Below, piece by piece: positions 37,368-46,760 of a stretch of DNA of 64,000 nt. The position numbers were made by a program, and so were the translations under genes. Under the pieces are notes generated by a model. That model searched no databases, was not told the origin of the DNA, and worked only from the letters and a program-made list of their open reading frames with translations. The stretch comes from Buttiauxella sp. B2 (GTDB lineage Bacteria > Pseudomonadota > Gammaproteobacteria > Enterobacterales > Enterobacteriaceae), in contig NZ_VEXQ01000003.1 in NCBI RefSeq assembly GCF_006376615.1, positions 62,001-126,000 of the forward strand, in the 5' to 3' direction. Position 1 is the first letter of the stretch, and every line of letters starts with the position of its first letter.

Positions 37368-39102
37368 GTTCGTGCTCCTTATCCCATTGATGGATAAGCG
37401 TAATAAATGCCTGCTCCATGGTTGGGTCAGTTTGCTCGTTGCTGGCCGCTTGTTCTTTAAGTGCGTCCGGCGTGCCGCTGGCTATCAGTTTCCCCCGATA
37501 AACCAGCCCGATCCGGTCGCAGTATTCTGCTTCATCCATAAAATGCGTGGTCACCATTACGGTCACCCCTTTTTCCACCATGCTATTGATGTGCAGCCAA
37601 AATTCGCGGCGAGTAATAGGGTCGACGCCCGACGTTGGCTCATCAAGAAACAGAATGTCAGGTTCGTGCATCAACGAACAGGCCAGCGCCAGGCGTTGTT
37701 TAAACCCGAGCGGCAGCGCATCGGTTGAACTGTTCATAATCGGTTGCAGGCTAAAGGCTTCGCTCATGCGGTTTATTTTCTCGTCCTGCACCTTGCCACG
37801 CAGACCGTATACACCCGAGAAAAACCTCAGGTTCTGCGCGACTGTCAGGTTGCCGTACAACGAAAACTTCTGTGCCATATAACCAAGGTGCTGGCGCGCT
37901 TTTCCTGAACTGGTTTTTAAGTCCATATCCAGTACCAGCGCTTTACCTGAAGTGGGCACCAACAACCCGCACATCATCTTAAATGTGGTGGATTTTCCTG
38001 CGCCATTTGGCCCTAATAGACCGAAAATTTCACCGCGTTGTACCGTGAAGTCGACGTGATCCGTCGCGGCGAAATCACCGAATTTTTTGGTGAGCGCCTC
38101 GGCTTTGATAACCGTTTCTCCGGGGCTGCCCTCCACGGTATGCAGAATTTTACCCAGCGGGGATTCTTGTGTCGCCGCGCCGCCAAGCAGGTCGATGAAT
38201 GCATCTTCAAAGCGCGGTTCAGTTTGTGAGATGTTCTCTTGTGGCACATGAAGAGCTTGGGTAAGTTCATCAACGGAGGAATCTTTAGCGAGGATAAGAC
38301 GAACCGAACGCCCCTGAATCATGCCATCACTGACTTGCGGCAATTTCAGAGCCCGTTGTAGTAGCTTACGGTTATTTTCTTCGTGATGGCTTACCAGCAG
38401 CGACCGCCCGGCCATTTGCTGAGTCAGTTCTTTCGGTGCGCCGTGATACAACAACTCACCTTCGTTCATCAACAACACGTCACGACACTGTTCGGCTTCG
38501 TCGAGATACGAGGTGCTCCACAAAATCAACATGCCGTCCCCGGCCAGCTCATGCACCATTTGCCACAGTTCACGGCGCGAAATGGGGTCAACACCGACGC
38601 CGGGTTCATCAAGCAGTAACACTTTTGGCTGGCCGACCAGAGTGCAGGCAAGGCCGAGTTTTTGTTTCATACCGCCAGAAAGCTTACCGGCAAGACGGCG
38701 AGTAAACGGGCCCAGCGCGGTAAACTCCAGAAGCCGTTTAAACGTAGCTTCGCGCTCAGCCCCTGTCACGCTGCGCAAGTCGGCGTACAGATTCAGGTTT
38801 TCCATCACCGTTAAATCTTCATACAGGCCAAACTTTTGCGGCATATATCCCAATACGGCATGCAATGCCCGGTCATCCTCCACTGGATCAAGCCCGATAA
38901 CGCTTGCTGTTCCTTCGGTTGGCTTGAGCAGGCCTGCCAGCATACGCATTAACGTGGTCTTTCCCGCGCCATCCGGGCCGACCAGGCCGGTAACCGCCCC
39001 GGTGAGAATTTCACAATTCAGGCTCGCAACGGCGGGCTTTTTCTGGCCTGGGAACTGTTTCATTAACCCTTTCAGGGTAATGATACCGTCCTGGCTACTC
39101 AT
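37354..39102 (-). CDS. ybhF: YbhF, twin-domain ABC ATPase of the YbhGFSR exporter
   Basis: About 582 residues made of two fused nucleotide-binding domains. Domain 1: Walker [10 protein letters not shown], signature [12 protein letters not shown], Walker [13 protein letters not shown]. Domain 2: Walker [10 protein letters not shown], a signature of the [12 protein letters not shown] type instead of LSGGQ, Walker [13 protein letters not shown]. The asymmetry is as in E. coli. The ATG at 39102 overlaps the ybhG stop by eight bases; a GTG twelve bases earlier is a possible alternative. Confidence 0.94.
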   Translation of the reverse strand: MSSQDGIITLKGLMKQFPGQKKPAVASLNCEILTGAVTGLVGPDGAGKTTLMRMLAGLLKPTEGTASVIGLDPVEDDRALHAVLGYMPQKFGLYEDLTVMENLNLYADLRSVTGAEREATFKRLLEFTALGPFTRRLAGKLSGGMKQKLGLACTLVGQPKVLLLDEPGVGVDPISRRELWQMVHELAGDGMLILWSTSYLDEAEQCRDVLLMNEGELLYHGAPKELTQQMAGRSLLVSHHEENNRKLLQRALKLPQVSDGMIQGRSVRLILAKDSSVDELTQALHVPQENISQTEPRFEDAFIDLLGGAATQESPLGKILHTVEGSPGETVIKAEALTKKFGDFAATDHVDFTVQRGEIFGLLGPNGAGKSTTFKMMCGLLVPTSGKALVLDMDLKTSSGKARQHLGYMAQKFSLYGNLTVAQNLRFFSGVYGLRGKVQDEKINRMSEAFSLQPIMNSSTDALPLGFKQRLALACSLMHEPDILFLDEPTSGVDPITRREFWLHINSMVEKGVTVMVTTHFMDEAEYCDRIGLVYRGKLIASGTPDALKEQAASNEQTDPTMEQAFITLIHQWDKEHEHERA

Positions 39103-40093
39103 GTGTTTTCTCACTGTTGAATTTCACAGTCACAGGCATTCCCTGGCGAAGCGCGTCGTCGGCATCGGTAACGATGATGCGCAGGCGATAAACTAAGTCA
39201 GTTCGTAAGTCGGGGGTCTCGACGGTTTTAGGTGTGAATTCTGCTGTAGGGGAGACAAAGCCAATTTTGCCGTGATAAGGCTTATCTGGGCGGCCATCGG
39301 TGTAAACCAGTAACTCTGTGCCCGGTTTCGCTTGATTCAGACTGACTTCGCTAACATAAGCACGTACCCAAACTGGGCGAGTCAGGGAAAGAGTCAGTAC
39401 GGTACTTCCGGCGTTCAACATAGTGCCAGGCTCCACGGCACGGGTCAGTAAAGTGCCATCAGAGGGGGCAATTAGCGTGGTGTCCTGTAAATCTAACTGA
39501 GCCTGAGCTAGCTGTGCTTTCGCTTGTTGCAGGTCTGCCTGCGCCTGAGCAATTTCTTGCGGGCGGTTACCTGTACGGTACTGGCTTAACTTATCTTGCG
39601 CAGCTTTCAGCGTGGCTTTGGCCTGGTCACTTGATGAACGTGCATTTTCCAGATCGTTGGCAGAAATAACACGTCTGGCCCATAAACCTTGCTGGCGTTG
39701 ATAAAAGTTCTGCGCGTAATCAAATGCCGCCTGGGCCTGATTGACCTGTGCTGCGACCTGCGCGATTTCTTCGTCACGGTAACCGGCAATGATCAGGTCA
39801 AATTTGGCCTGTGCTGCCGCCACGTTTGCCTGTGCCTGAAGTAGGGCGTTTTGATACGGGCCTTTTTCCAACTCGCCGAGTGTTTCACCCGCTTTGATGG
39901 TGTCACCTTCATCTACCTGCAAAGCCGCAAGACGCCCGCCAACGCGGAAGCTCAAATTGACGGTGCGAATATCCACGTTGCCGTATAGCGTCAGGCCATG
40001 GTCTTGCTGGTTTTTGTACCATATCCAGCCGGCCAGTCCCGCAGCTATGAGCGCGATTACTGCCACGATAACTATCGGCTTTTTACTTTTCAT
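39095..40093 (-). CDS. ybhG: YbhG, periplasmic membrane-fusion protein
   Basis: HlyD-type adaptor joining the YbhFSR inner-membrane pump to an outer-membrane channel. The ATG at 40093 ([12 protein letters not shown]) gives 332 residues: an N-terminal membrane anchor (about 7-26), a lipoyl half-motif [16 protein letters not shown], a long coiled coil of Ala/Gln-rich heptads (about 95-205), and the second lipoyl half [18 protein letters not shown]. Start lies 11 bases inside the end of cecR, so the operon is tightly coupled. Confidence 0.94.
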   Translation of the reverse strand: MKSKKPIVIVAVIALIAAGLAGWIWYKNQQDHGLTLYGNVDIRTVNLSFRVGGRLAALQVDEGDTIKAGETLGELEKGPYQNALLQAQANVAAAQAKFDLIIAGYRDEEIAQVAAQVNQAQAAFDYAQNFYQRQQGLWARRVISANDLENARSSSDQAKATLKAAQDKLSQYRTGNRPQEIAQAQADLQQAKAQLAQAQLDLQDTTLIAPSDGTLLTRAVEPGTMLNAGSTVLTLSLTRPVWVRAYVSEVSLNQAKPGTELLVYTDGRPDKPYHGKIGFVSPTAEFTPKTVETPDLRTDLVYRLRIIVTDADDALRQGMPVTVKFNSEKTHE

Positions 40094-40778
40094 TGCTGGT
40101 TTTTCCTCGTTCCATTGATAACCCTTGCAAAATGAAATCGATATGGCTGTGTACCACATCGCTGATTAGCTTCACATTGTCCTTATCGAACGCTGACCAC
40201 CCGGCGCGTAGCAAGATAGTTTCTCGTCCCAGACGAAAAGCCAGCACCTGCCCGAGCAACGCGTGTGTATGGAGAATGGTTTCGGTGTCATCCGGGCGGC
40301 GATCGGTATAGCGCCCAACCAGGTATGTGAGATGCGTGTGCATCGGTGCAATCACTTGTTCGTGAATCAGTTGGTAAGCCGCAGTAGGGGAGAGTTGTTC
40401 GCGGGAAATAAACTTGCTGAGATTCAGTGTTTCGTCCGCGGTCAGCAGAACTATCATATGGTCGCACGCGGTATGAATAAGCTCGCGGATTTGTATTTTA
40501 TCTGACGGCCGATGCCTGAGAATGGCTTCAGCACGTTCCACATGAGGCTTGAAGTTGTGGGTGATAAAGTCAGCAATCCACTGTGCAGATGCCATATAAA
40601 GCTCTTCTTTTGAGCCGAAATAGTAGGTGATGGCTGCGATATTCTGCCCGGCAAGTGCGGCAATATCGCGAGTGGTGGCATGCAATCCATACTCACCAAA
40701 CTGTGCAATAGCGGCGGAAATTAGCGTGTTTTTGGCCTGCTCACCACGGGAGGTCGCAGGCGTCGGTGTGGCGTTCAT
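40083..40778 (-). CDS. cecR: CecR, TetR-family repressor of ybhGFSR and rhlE
   Basis: 231-residue TetR regulator; the N-terminal HTH reads [28 protein letters not shown]. In E. coli CecR (YbiH) represses its own operon and rhlE and affects sensitivity to cefoperazone and chloramphenicol. The perfect palindrome at 40796-40815, just upstream of its start, is the expected operator. A first gene of cecR-ybhG-ybhF-ybhS-ybhR on the minus strand and divergent from rhlE. Confidence 0.94.
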   Translation of the reverse strand: MNATPTPATSRGEQAKNTLISAAIAQFGEYGLHATTRDIAALAGQNIAAITYYFGSKEELYMASAQWIADFITHNFKPHVERAEAILRHRPSDKIQIRELIHTACDHMIVLLTADETLNLSKFISREQLSPTAAYQLIHEQVIAPMHTHLTYLVGRYTDRRPDDTETILHTHALLGQVLAFRLGRETILLRAGWSAFDKDNVKLISDVVHSHIDFILQGLSMERGKTSNEK

Positions 40779-40795
40779 ACCGACCTCTTAAAAAG

Positions 40796-40815
40796 TTAAT
40801 CAATCGATTGATTAA
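40796..40815. promoter_or_regulatory. CecR operator between cecR and rhlE
   Basis: TTAATCAATCGATTGATTAA is a perfect 20-base palindrome 18 bases before the cecR start. It carries the AATCAATCGATTGATT core that I recall for E. coli CecR sites. Binding here could control both divergent transcription units. Confidence 0.85.
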
Positions 40816-41029
40816 GAGTAGGCTCGATGAATTCTTCTGTCCAGTACCAAACATTTATCTTGTGAATGCATCAAAAAATAGAATTTGTGCGCAAAGTCAC
40901 AAAACCTGTTACACTGCGCGGCTTACGGCACCGTGGTTTGTGCCCCTCTCTTGCGCCAGAATGACTGGCGTCATACGAACCCCTGGAAACTACACCGCAC
41001 CTCGCGGTCAGGGCGATTCTGGAGTACCT

Positions 41030-42403
41030 ATGTCTTTTGATTCTCTCGGCTTAAACGCCGATATTCTGCGTGCAGTGGAAGAGCAGGGCTATCGTGAGCC
41101 TACCCCTATTCAACGTCAGGCGATCCCGGTAGTTTTAGCGGGCCGCGACCTGATGGCTAGTGCCCAAACTGGCACCGGCAAAACCGCAGGTTTTACTCTG
41201 CCGCTGTTGCAGCGCCTGGTCGATAAAGAGCCACATGTGAAAGGCCGTCGTCCTGTGCGTGCACTAATTCTGACGCCAACCCGTGAGCTGGCAGCGCAGA
41301 TTGGTGAAAACGTAAGTGATTACAGCAAATATTTGGACATCCGTTCGCTGGTAGTATTCGGTGGCGTGAGCATTAACCCGCAGATGATGAAACTGCGTAG
41401 CGGTGTGGATGTGCTGGTGGCAACGCCTGGCCGTCTGCTGGATCTGGAACACCAGAACGCCGTGAAACTCGATCAGGTTGAAATCCTGGTACTGGATGAA
41501 GCTGACCGCATGCTGGACATGGGCTTTATCCACGATATTCGTCGTGTACTGGCAAAACTGCCAGCGCGTCGCCAGAACTTGCTGTTCTCCGCGACCTTCT
41601 CTGATGAGATTAAAGGGCTAGCAGAAAAGTTGCTGCATAACCCGGAAGAAGTGTCCGTCGCGCGTCGTAATACCGCTTCTGAGCAAGTGACACAGCATGT
41701 TCATTTCGTTGATAAGAAACGTAAAAGAGAACTTCTGTCGCAGATGATTGGTGAAGGTAACTGGCAGCAAGTGCTGGTATTTACCCGTACTAAACATGGT
41801 GCGAACCATCTGGCAGAACAGCTCGGTAAAGACGGTATCACCGCGGCAGCTATCCACGGTAATAAGAGCCAGGGCGCACGTACTCGCGCATTGGCTGACT
41901 TCAAAAACGGTGGCATTCGTGTGCTGGTAGCAACGGATATCGCGGCACGTGGTCTTGATATCGAAGAATTACCACACGTTGTGAACTACGAACTGCCAAA
42001 CGTACCGGAAGATTACGTACACCGTATTGGCCGTACTGGCCGTGCGGCAGCAACCGGTGAAGCGCTGTCTTTGGTTTGTGTTGATGAACACAAACTGCTG
42101 CGTGATATCGAGCGCCTGCTGAAACGTGAAGTTCCGCGTATGGCATTGCCTGGTTACGAAGTAGACCCATCTATTCCTGCTGAGCCGATTGTTAACGGTC
42201 GCCAGCAGCAGCGTGGCGGCGGTCGTGGAAACGGCGGCGGTCAGGGCCAGGGTCAACGTCGTGGTGGCAATGGTAGCAGCGCACCTTCAGACCGCAGCGG
42301 CGCACCGCGCCGTTCCGGCAAACCACACGGTGACGGTGCTGCAAAACCGGCTGGCGCAAACGGACGTCGTCGTCCACCGCGTAAGCCTGCTGCATCTAAC
42401 TAA
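41030..42403 (+). CDS. rhlE: ATP-dependent RNA helicase RhlE
   Basis: DEAD-box helicase involved in ribosome maturation and RNA turnover. The start at 41030 ([16 protein letters not shown]) follows CTGGAGTACCT; a longer frame extends back through the cecR promoter and is rejected. 457 residues: Q motif [10 protein letters not shown], Walker [16 protein letters not shown], and motif [11 protein letters not shown]. The C-terminal tail (about 380-457) is rich in Gly, Arg and Gln with RGG-like repeats and is basic, likely RNA-binding. Has a leader of more than 200 bases and ends in a terminator. Confidence 0.95.
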   Translation: MSFDSLGLNADILRAVEEQGYREPTPIQRQAIPVVLAGRDLMASAQTGTGKTAGFTLPLLQRLVDKEPHVKGRRPVRALILTPTRELAAQIGENVSDYSKYLDIRSLVVFGGVSINPQMMKLRSGVDVLVATPGRLLDLEHQNAVKLDQVEILVLDEADRMLDMGFIHDIRRVLAKLPARRQNLLFSATFSDEIKGLAEKLLHNPEEVSVARRNTASEQVTQHVHFVDKKRKRELLSQMIGEGNWQQVLVFTRTKHGANHLAEQLGKDGITAAAIHGNKSQGARTRALADFKNGGIRVLVATDIAARGLDIEELPHVVNYELPNVPEDYVHRIGRTGRAAATGEALSLVCVDEHKLLRDIERLLKREVPRMALPGYEVDPSIPAEPIVNGRQQQRGGGRGNGGGQGQGQRRGGNGSSAPSDRSGAPRRSGKPHGDGAAKPAGANGRRRPPRKPAASN

Positions 42404-42421
42404 GGCTTTGCCAACTCAATC

Positions 42422-42450
42422 AGAGGCGCTAACATAGCGCCTCTTTTTTT
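42422..42450 (+). terminator. rhlE intrinsic terminator
   Basis: The hairpin GAGGCGCT-AACAT-AGCGCCTC with a run of seven T directly after the stem, 19 bases past the rhlE stop. dusC begins only 14 bases beyond it. Confidence 0.92.
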
Positions 42451-42463
42451 ATCGGGTAACGTT

Positions 42464-43396
42464 ATGCGCGTGCTACTGGCACCAATGGAAGGGGTTCTCG
42501 ACTCACTGGTTCGGGAATTGCTGACCGAGGTCAACGACTACGACTTGTGTATCACCGAATTTCTGCGCGTGGTTGACCAGCTTTTGCCGGTAAAATCTTT
42601 CCATAAACTTTGCCCTGAACTCCATCACTCCAGTCGCACCTCGTCTGGAACGTTAGTTCGTGTCCAATTGCTTGGACAATATCCGCAATGGCTGGCCGAA
42701 AATGCTGCCCGTGCTGTGGAACTCGGCTCCTGGGGCGTTGATCTCAACTGCGGTTGCCCATCCAAACTGGTGAACGGAAGCGGCGGTGGGGCCACACTAC
42801 TAAAAGACCCTGACCTGATTTACCGTGGCGCAAAAGCCATGCGTGAAGCGGTGCCTGCGCATTTGCCCGTCACCGTTAAAATTCGCCTTGGTTGGGATAG
42901 CAATTCGCATCAGTTTGAAATAGCTGATGCGGTGCAACAGGCGGGTGCCTCCGAGCTTGTGGTGCATGGGCGCACCAAAGAGGATGGCTATAAAGCCGAG
43001 CGTATTAACTGGGCGGCGATCGGTGAAATCCGTAAACGCTTGTCGATTCCGGTGATTGCGAACGGTGAAATCTGGGACTGGCAAAGTGCGCAGGATTGTA
43101 TGGTGGCAACGGGCTGCGATTCCGTAATGATTGGCCGAGGCGCACTTAACGTCCCCAACTTAAGCCGTGTGATTAAATACAACGAGCCGCGTATGCCGTG
43201 GCCAGACGTAATAAAACTGCTGCAAAAATACAGTCAGCTAGAAAAGCAGGGTGATACCGGTATGTATCACGTTGCGCGTATCAAGCAGTGGCTTGGGTAT
43301 TTGCGTAAAGAGTACATTGAAGCAACAGAGGTTTTCAGCGAAATTCGCACATTGAAAACCTCAAAAGATATTGCGCTGGCGATTCAGCGGCTTTAG
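42464..43396 (+). CDS. dusC: tRNA-dihydrouridine(16) synthase
   Basis: FMN-dependent reductase that makes dihydrouridine 16 in tRNA. 310 residues (E. coli 315). TIM-barrel with the catalytic Cys98 in [18 protein letters not shown], the EFLRV stretch, [10 protein letters not shown], and FMN phosphate-binding GEIWDW...MIGRGAL. The Dus C subgroup is supported by its fit to E. coli YohI. The ATG at 42464 has only a weak ribosome site (GGGTAACGTT). In E. coli this gene lies near 2.23 Mb, far from rhlE. Confidence 0.93.
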   Translation: MRVLLAPMEGVLDSLVRELLTEVNDYDLCITEFLRVVDQLLPVKSFHKLCPELHHSSRTSSGTLVRVQLLGQYPQWLAENAARAVELGSWGVDLNCGCPSKLVNGSGGGATLLKDPDLIYRGAKAMREAVPAHLPVTVKIRLGWDSNSHQFEIADAVQQAGASELVVHGRTKEDGYKAERINWAAIGEIRKRLSIPVIANGEIWDWQSAQDCMVATGCDSVMIGRGALNVPNLSRVIKYNEPRMPWPDVIKLLQKYSQLEKQGDTGMYHVARIKQWLGYLRKEYIEATEVFSEIRTLKTSKDIALAIQRL

Positions 43397-43435
43397 CTAT
43401 GTTGATTGCAAGTAACGGTAAGAGTTTGAAGCGAG

Positions 43436-44350
43436 TTACCCCACCAAACGCTTAATAAACCCACGAACCCACATCAGCGCCGCATCACTGTTGTGGCGTT
43501 GATGCCACAGTAACGCCACTTCAAACGGAGCCAGTTCCAGCGGAACGGGGCTGCTGCAAAAACCCCAAATCTGCTGCCAGTTCTCACAAAGCCCCTGCGG
43601 CACCGTTGCAAGCGTAGGCATCATGCTTAACAAACCCGGTAATGCTGAAAAATGCGGTGTGGTATAGCTTATCTCACGCTTCAGCCCTTGCTTGGCTAAC
43701 AGCGTGTCGATATGGCTGCTGGTGGCTTCACGATAGCTCACCAATACATGCTGTTGTGCAGCATAAACTTCAGCAGACAGAGGAGCTTTGAGCTGTAACT
43801 GCGACGGATGCCAGAGCGTGACAAACTCCATCGGCGTCAGCAATTCGCGTTCCATCCAGCGGGCAGACAGATTGGCCACACTCATTGCCATATCCAGTTC
43901 ACCCCCTTCCAGACGCTGTGCGTCAGTAAACGGATCGCTTGCGACCACGTTCAGGCGCACTCCCGGAGCATGTTTAGCTAACGCAGGAACCAGACGCGGC
44001 ATCAGCCACATTTCCACCCAATCGGTCATGCCGATGGTGATGGTCGCTTTTGCACTGGCGGGGTTGAACTCAGCCTGCTGAAATAGCGCACTTTGCAATT
44101 GCTCAAGCAGCGGCATCAGTTCGGTATGCAACTCTGTTGCACGGGCAGTAGGCTGCATGCGGTGGCCGCTGCGAATAAATAGCGGATCATCAAACATTTC
44201 ACGCAAGCGTGCGAGTGAACCACTCACAGCAGGTTGGCCTAAATGCAGTTTATCGGCTGCCAGCGAAACGCTTTGTTCGCGAAACAATACGGCAAAAGCA
44301 ATCAACAAGTTGAGATCGATTTTGCGGAAATCACTTTCTTTGATAGTCAT
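43436..44350 (-). CDS. LysR-family transcriptional regulator
   Basis: 304 residues from the ATG at 44350, preceded by GGAGAAATA. The N-terminal winged HTH (about 8-65) reads SVSLAADKLHLGQPAVSGSLARLREMFDDPLF; the rest is the two-lobed effector-binding domain. Of the LysR subgroup with a RKIDLNLL start (as in LeuO and NodD relatives). Target and ligand cannot be deduced; convergent with dusC, upstream is yohP on the same strand. A dyad overlaps its ribosome-binding site (see 44356-44371). Confidence 0.85.
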   Translation of the reverse strand: MTIKESDFRKIDLNLLIAFAVLFREQSVSLAADKLHLGQPAVSGSLARLREMFDDPLFIRSGHRMQPTARATELHTELMPLLEQLQSALFQQAEFNPASAKATITIGMTDWVEMWLMPRLVPALAKHAPGVRLNVVASDPFTDAQRLEGGELDMAMSVANLSARWMERELLTPMEFVTLWHPSQLQLKAPLSAEVYAAQQHVLVSYREATSSHIDTLLAKQGLKREISYTTPHFSALPGLLSMMPTLATVPQGLCENWQQIWGFCSSPVPLELAPFEVALLWHQRHNSDAALMWVRGFIKRLVG

Positions 44351-44355
44351 TATTT

Positions 44356-44371
44356 CTCCAATCAATTGGAG
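44356..44371 (-). promoter_or_regulatory. Inverted repeat covering the LysR gene's ribosome site
   Basis: CTCCAAT / ATTGGAG with a two-base centre. On the minus-strand mRNA the second arm contains the GGAG ribosome-binding site five bases before the ATG, so the site can be paired in a hairpin; alternatively it is an autoregulatory DNA dyad. Confidence 0.45.
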
Positions 44372-44462
44372 TGATAATAATGCTTCACCAATACTGTCCG
44401 CAAGTTGAAGTGACTATTTGAGGAAATAAAAAGGGGTACCACCAGAGTGGCACCCACAGTCA

Positions 44463-44546
44463 TCAGAAAATCATTTTGAACACGCCGGTAACGACCAGTA
44501 AGCCGATAATAAAGATAATCAGAACTGCCCATAAAATAATTTTCAT
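44463..44546 (-). CDS. yohP: YohP small membrane protein (27 residues)
   Basis: A 27-residue single-helix protein, MKIILWAVLIIFIIGLLVV followed by TGVFKMIF, almost identical to E. coli YohP, an inner-membrane small protein whose mRNA is itself targeted to the membrane. GGGAGC lies five bases before the ATG. It is near dusC and mdtQ as in E. coli. Function not known; cell-envelope stress has been suggested for such proteins in general. Recognition rests on near-complete sequence match. Confidence 0.9.
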   Translation of the reverse strand: MKIILWAVLIIFIIGLLVVTGVFKMIF

Positions 44547-44650
44547 CAATGCTCCCTGTCTCTGGCTAGTGTCTAAACAGTATAGGCAAAGATGCACGGA
44601 GAGGGGGCATTGCCTCCCCATGAACGGAAATTGAGATAAATTGTAGGTAA

Positions 44651-45388
44651 TCAGATTAGCGGTTTACGTGCGGCGAGCAGGAAAATCATTGGCCGTTCTT
44701 TTTCTTCATCTAACCCTGGATTTTGTGCGATTTGTTCGGCACTCGGGCCCCATTCATCGAGCTTTTCGAGAACAAACCCGCTGGCAATTAGTGTATTTAT
44801 CCAGCTTGAAAGTTTGCGATGCTGCTTTTTAACGCCATCGGCAAACCAGTTGCTAATGCGTACACCTTCTTGCTGATAGTGATTTACCGGCCAGGATTTT
44901 TGCCCGGACTGATCAGCCAGCCAACCCTGTTGTAGTGGTGCGGTATAAATCGGATGCTCCGCAGAAAACACCAGCATGCCACCGGGAACCAGGGCCTGAT
45001 AAAGCGTGGCGAACAGTGCAGGAATATTTTCCAGATAATGCAGTGCCAGCGAGCTGTAAACCAGATCGACGCTTTGCGCATCCAGGTGCAACTGTTCGAG
45101 ATCTTCGCAGCGATAAACAATGCCATCGCCTGTTGTCATTTCCTGGGCTTTTTCCAGCATTTTCAACGAGACATCCAACCCCACAATATGCGCCGCACCG
45201 TTATCGCGGGCAAAGCGGCAGAACCAACCGTAACCGCAGCCCAAATCCACCACGGATTTGCCCTGCAAATCGGGTAGCATTGTTTGCATGGCTGCCCATT
45301 CCGGCGCGCCATCCAGCCCTTTTATGGAGCGGTCGAGCGTGGCGTATCCTTCAAAAAATGCCGGGTTGTCGTAGATGTTCTGTGTCAT
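44651..45388 (-). CDS. Class I SAM-dependent methyltransferase
   Basis: 245 residues from the ATG at 45388, which follows CAGGAGTTGCA. SAM motif I VVDLGCGYGWF (46-56), the acidic loop residue in VGLDVS, and post-motifs YSSLALHYLENI and VPGGMLVFSAEHPIY place it with UbiE/BioC-like small-molecule methyltransferases. The substrate cannot be told. It lies 85 bases after a DUF1348 gene on the same strand and may be read from the same promoter. Not present at this place in E. coli K-12. Confidence 0.82.
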   Translation of the reverse strand: MTQNIYDNPAFFEGYATLDRSIKGLDGAPEWAAMQTMLPDLQGKSVVDLGCGYGWFCRFARDNGAAHIVGLDVSLKMLEKAQEMTTGDGIVYRCEDLEQLHLDAQSVDLVYSSLALHYLENIPALFATLYQALVPGGMLVFSAEHPIYTAPLQQGWLADQSGQKSWPVNHYQQEGVRISNWFADGVKKQHRKLSSWINTLIASGFVLEKLDEWGPSAEQIAQNPGLDEEKERPMIFLLAARKPLI

Positions 45389-45473
45389 TGCAACTCCTGT
45401 TCGCAAAGCCGTAAATGGCAGAAGAAGTCTAGTGAAGTTTTCGGCCATGGGAAAGCGTCTGCTATGTCCGCGC

Positions 45474-45941
45474 TCAGAAGCCAAAGCTGCTTAATTCTGG
45501 ATGGTCATCAGGGCGTCGTCCCAACGGCCAGTGAAAGGTACGCTCCTCGGGTTTAATTGGGCAATCATTGATGCAGGCATGGCGGTTTATCATTAAACCT
45601 TGTTCATTGAATTCCCAATTTTCATTGCCGTAACTTCTATACCAGTTCCCGGAGTCATCGTGCCATTCATAAGCAAAACGCACGGCAATTCTATTGTTAT
45701 CAAATGCCCATAACTCTTTGATTAAGCGATAATCCAGCTCGCGCTGCCATTTGCGTTGCAAGAAACTGACGACCGCTTCACGCCCGAAGACGAATTCTGC
45801 ACGGTTACGCCAACGCGTATCCAATGAATAAACCTGTGAAACACGTATTGGATCGCGACTATTCCATGCGTCTTCAGCAAGGCGTACTTTTTCGCATGCC
45901 GTTTTGTACGTGAAGGGTGGGGTAGGTGCTTTAACGGTCAT
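45474..45941 (-). CDS. DUF1348 (NTF2-like) protein
   Basis: 155 residues from the ATG at 45941 with CTGGAGAACAAT upstream. A single NTF2-like alpha+beta barrel of the DUF1348 family, recognised by [21 protein letters not shown] at the start, [37 protein letters not shown] and the ending [18 protein letters not shown]. Family function is unknown. Divergent from a TetR regulator; two identical operator-like dyads lie between them, so the pair is probably a self-contained regulated unit. Confidence 0.85.
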   Translation of the reverse strand: MTVKAPTPPFTYKTACEKVRLAEDAWNSRDPIRVSQVYSLDTRWRNRAEFVFGREAVVSFLQRKWQRELDYRLIKELWAFDNNRIAVRFAYEWHDDSGNWYRSYGNENWEFNEQGLMINRHACINDCPIKPEERTFHWPLGRRPDDHPELSSFGF

Positions 45942-45960
45942 ATTGTTCTCCAGAAAATAA

Positions 45961-46014
45961 GTAGACAAGTCTGTCTACGTAATTACCTTATGCCAAGTAG
46001 ACAGACTTGTCTAC
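45961..46014. promoter_or_regulatory. Twin 18-bp operators between DUF1348 and TetR genes
   Basis: GTAGACAAGTCTGTCTAC (45961-45978) and its exact reverse complement GTAGACAGACTTGTCTAC (45997-46014). Each is a dyad with arms GTAGACA/TGTCTAC and a four-base centre, typical of TetR operators. They are separated by 18 bases and flank the probable divergent promoter cores. Confidence 0.85.
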
Positions 46015-46048
46015 TTGCTGCATGATAGGCACGAAATCAGGAGGAATG

Positions 46049-46600
46049 ATGTCTATAACAAAGCCCAGTGCGAATGAGCGAATTTTACAAACGGCGCATG
46101 ATCTATTTTATCGTGACGGTATTCGAGCTACGGGTATCGATAAAATCATTAAACAAGCCGGAGTCACCAAAGTGACGTTTTATCGTCATTTCCCCTCGAA
46201 GGACGATTTAGTTCGCGCATTTCTTGAGTTTCGACACGAACGCTGGATGAGTTGGTTTAGTGATTCATTAGCCCGTGAAATGGCGGTAAATAACGATTTT
46301 GCTACGGCTCTTTGTGCCACGCTCAAAGAATGGTTTTGTGATGATTCATTTCGCGGTTGTGCGTTCATTAATACTGCCGTTGAACTGGCAGATGCTTTGC
46401 CCGAAAGTCTGATCATGGCTCAAAGCCACAAACAGAAGATGGTTGATGTTCTGGCGCAGTATTTGGCCGATTCTGATACCGGGCGCTATCAAGCAGAAAT
46501 GATCGCCATGTTAATTGACGGTGCAATTGTGAAAGCTCAACGCGAGCGACAAGCTGATGCTGCGGTAAAAATGTTGGGTGATTGGCTTAATGCGTTGTGA
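46049..46600 (+). CDS. TetR-family repressor
   Basis: 183 residues from the ATG at 46049, following AGGAGGA; an adjacent ATG three bases earlier is too close to that site. HTH region: GIRATGIDKIIKQAGVTKVTFYRHFPSKDDLVRAF (about 20-55). The C-terminal part binds an unknown ligand. Divergent from the DUF1348 gene with two identical dyads between, so it most likely represses itself and DUF1348 (and perhaps the methyltransferase). Confidence 0.88.
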   Translation: MSITKPSANERILQTAHDLFYRDGIRATGIDKIIKQAGVTKVTFYRHFPSKDDLVRAFLEFRHERWMSWFSDSLAREMAVNNDFATALCATLKEWFCDDSFRGCAFINTAVELADALPESLIMAQSHKQKMVDVLAQYLADSDTGRYQAEMIAMLIDGAIVKAQRERQADAAVKMLGDWLNAL

Positions 46601-46760
46601 TGATGCGTTCTATGGTTATTTATTGTTTGAATATAATAACTACTGTTAATAAGTTCCAAAATGTATCTCTTATTAACCATCTGTGTATTGCCACTGATAC
46701 CTAAAATTTTGTGTTTGGGAATGCGTACCCTAAGCCCTTCTTTTTATTCTGTGGCTACTT

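Noticed and set aside
40766-41029. N-terminal extension of RhlE by 88 residues
   Set aside because: It would start inside cecR control DNA and translate the operator; the ATG at 41030 has the ribosome site and the family start.
44935-45414. Plus-strand frame of 159 codons opposite the methyltransferase
   Set aside because: The opposite strand carries clear SAM-binding motifs; the antisense frame is a by-product of codon bias.
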